14,678 nucleotides of DNA, taken from positions 1 to 14,678 of the forward strand of contig CALGTB010000051.1 in the NCBI GenBank assembly GCA_937902285.1, in the 5' to 3' direction. The notes under the pieces are model-generated. The model searched no databases and had not been told where the DNA came from. It saw only the letters and a list, made by a program, of their open reading frames with translations. Below are positions 14,075 through 14,678 of the stretch, one piece after another (position 1 is the stretch's first letter; each line of letters starts with the position of its first letter). The stretch comes from an uncultured Actinomycetes bacterium (GTDB taxonomy: Bacteria; Actinomycetota; Actinomycetes; S36-B12). A program made the position numbers and the translations under genes.

Positions 14075-14678
14075 ATGCCGTCGGACGATCCGCAGACGAG
14101 GGTCGCTGCACTCCCGGACGAGCGCGGCACCGCCCGCGGCCGGCAGCTGCTGCGACTGTCGCTGCTGGCGGCCGTCGTGCTCACGGGCGCCTACGTCGCC
14201 TTCGTCCTCACATCCGCAGGCCAGTCCTTCGACGACCAGTCCCTCGTCGGGCGCCTTGCCGAACCCGGTGTCAGTCGCACGGTGCGTCGGCTGCTCGAGG
14301 GGATCGACCGCGGCACGCTGATCGTGATGGTGCTCGTGCTGGTGGTGGTGGGTCTTGCCCGCCACCGTCGACCCCTGGCCCTCGCGTCGGCGGGGGCCTT
14401 CGCGGGTGCGGCCATCACGGCGGAGGTGCTGAAGCGGGTGCTCCCCCGACCTGAGCTGGCGCCGCAGTTCGCCGACCTGATCGAGGGCAAGGAGATCGAC
14501 ACCTACCCCAGCGGCCACGCGACGATCGCGACCGCCTTCGTGCTGGCGCTCGTCATGGTCAGCCGCAGCACGATCCGGCCCGTCGTCGCCGTGCTGGGGC
14601 TCCTCTGGTGCAGCCTCATCGCGGCCGGCACCGTGGCGGCTGGGTGGCATCGGCCCAGTGACGCGATCGGTGGGATCG
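14075..14678 (+). CDS. PAP2-family membrane phosphatase homologue, 3' end outside window
   Basis: The first 201 residues are visible. Hydrophobic segments lie near 26-46, 81-95, 100-117, 149-163 and 168-190, as expected for a polytopic PAP2 (type 2 phosphatidic acid phosphatase) protein. The motifs are EVLKRVLPRPE (117-127), PSGHAT (145-150, His148) and AAGWHRPSDAIGG (188-200, His192 and Asp196). The first motif is shorter than the classical K-x6-RP, and the S-R normally seven and six residues before the last His reads G-T (185-186). This pattern is, as I recall, shared by an actinobacterial subfamily with TExLKxxLPRP, and its activity may differ. Likely substrates are lipid phosphates at the membrane, unproven. 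The gene lies 27 bp after the sigma factor and may have its own start. It runs off the right edge. Confidence 0.88.
   Translation, partial: MPSDDPQTRVAALPDERGTARGRQLLRLSLLAAVVLTGAYVAFVLTSAGQSFDDQSLVGRLAEPGVSRTVRRLLEGIDRGTLIVMVLVLVVVGLARHRRPLALASAGAFAGAAITAEVLKRVLPRPELAPQFADLIEGKEIDTYPSGHATIATAFVLALVMVSRSTIRPVVAVLGLLWCSLIAAGTVAAGWHRPSDAIGGI

Noticed and set aside
13499..14650. Long minus-strand frame of 383 aa
   Set aside because: It is antisense to the sigma factor and PAP2 gene, which have clear family motifs.
1..14678. tRNA, rRNA, CRISPR, insertion sequence or phage genes
   Set aside because: None seen: no repeat arrays, no cloverleaf-like segments noticed, and no transposase or integrase motifs in any frame.

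Overview
The window is about 14.7 kb of very GC-rich, gene-dense chromosomal DNA from an actinomycete. The evidence is strong G/C third-position bias, F420-linked enzymes, an ECF42-type sigma factor paired with a YciI/DGPF protein, a DUF2252 protein, an Abhydrolase_9 protein, and several starts that look leaderless. A nocardioid-like organism would fit, but the genus cannot be fixed from the sequence. I see no tRNA, rRNA, CRISPR array, transposase or integrase.

Layout. Positions 1-182 are non-coding and relatively AT-rich at the left edge. Two minus-strand genes follow: a bacterial-luciferase-like monooxygenase (183-1172) and a ChaA-type Ca2+(Na+)/H+ antiporter (1364-2464). A divergent intergenic region leads to a plus-strand run. 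It holds a membrane-anchored alpha/beta hydrolase of the Abhydrolase_9 type (2591-4642), a translationally coupled small membrane protein (4642-5304), a DUF2252 kinase-fold-like protein (5362-6819) and an orphan response regulator with a LuxR-type HTH (6961-7620).

The centre is a minus-strand block transcribed from 10775 down to 7627. It comprises a type III polyketide synthase, an isoprenylcysteine-methyltransferase-family membrane methyltransferase and an FAD monooxygenase, then, probably under its own promoter, a small conserved hypothetical protein. The first three match the srsABC arrangement known from Streptomyces griseus for phenolic lipids (alkylresorcinol, then O-methylation, then ring hydroxylation to quinone). 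This is the clearest pathway in the window.

Divergent from the PKS lies a coupled pair: an Fno-like NADPH/F420 oxidoreductase (10872-11513) and an Rv1855c-type F420-dependent luciferase-like oxidoreductase (11510-12397). One may make reduced F420 and the other use it. Next is a YciI/DGPF protein (12480-12833) overlapping an ECF42-like sigma factor with a long C-terminal extension (12830-14047). A candidate ECF promoter lies in front and is bracketed by a perfect 10-bp inverted repeat. The window ends inside a PAP2-family membrane phosphatase homologue (14075 onward).

The gene families here are known. The less expected points are the srs-type operon with a six-codon bridging mini-ORF, the possible self-controlled ECF42/DGPF promoter, a recurring -10-like hexamer exactly six bases before ATG, and the coupled Abhydrolase_9/membrane-protein pair. 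No wholly new system is proven by the sequence.
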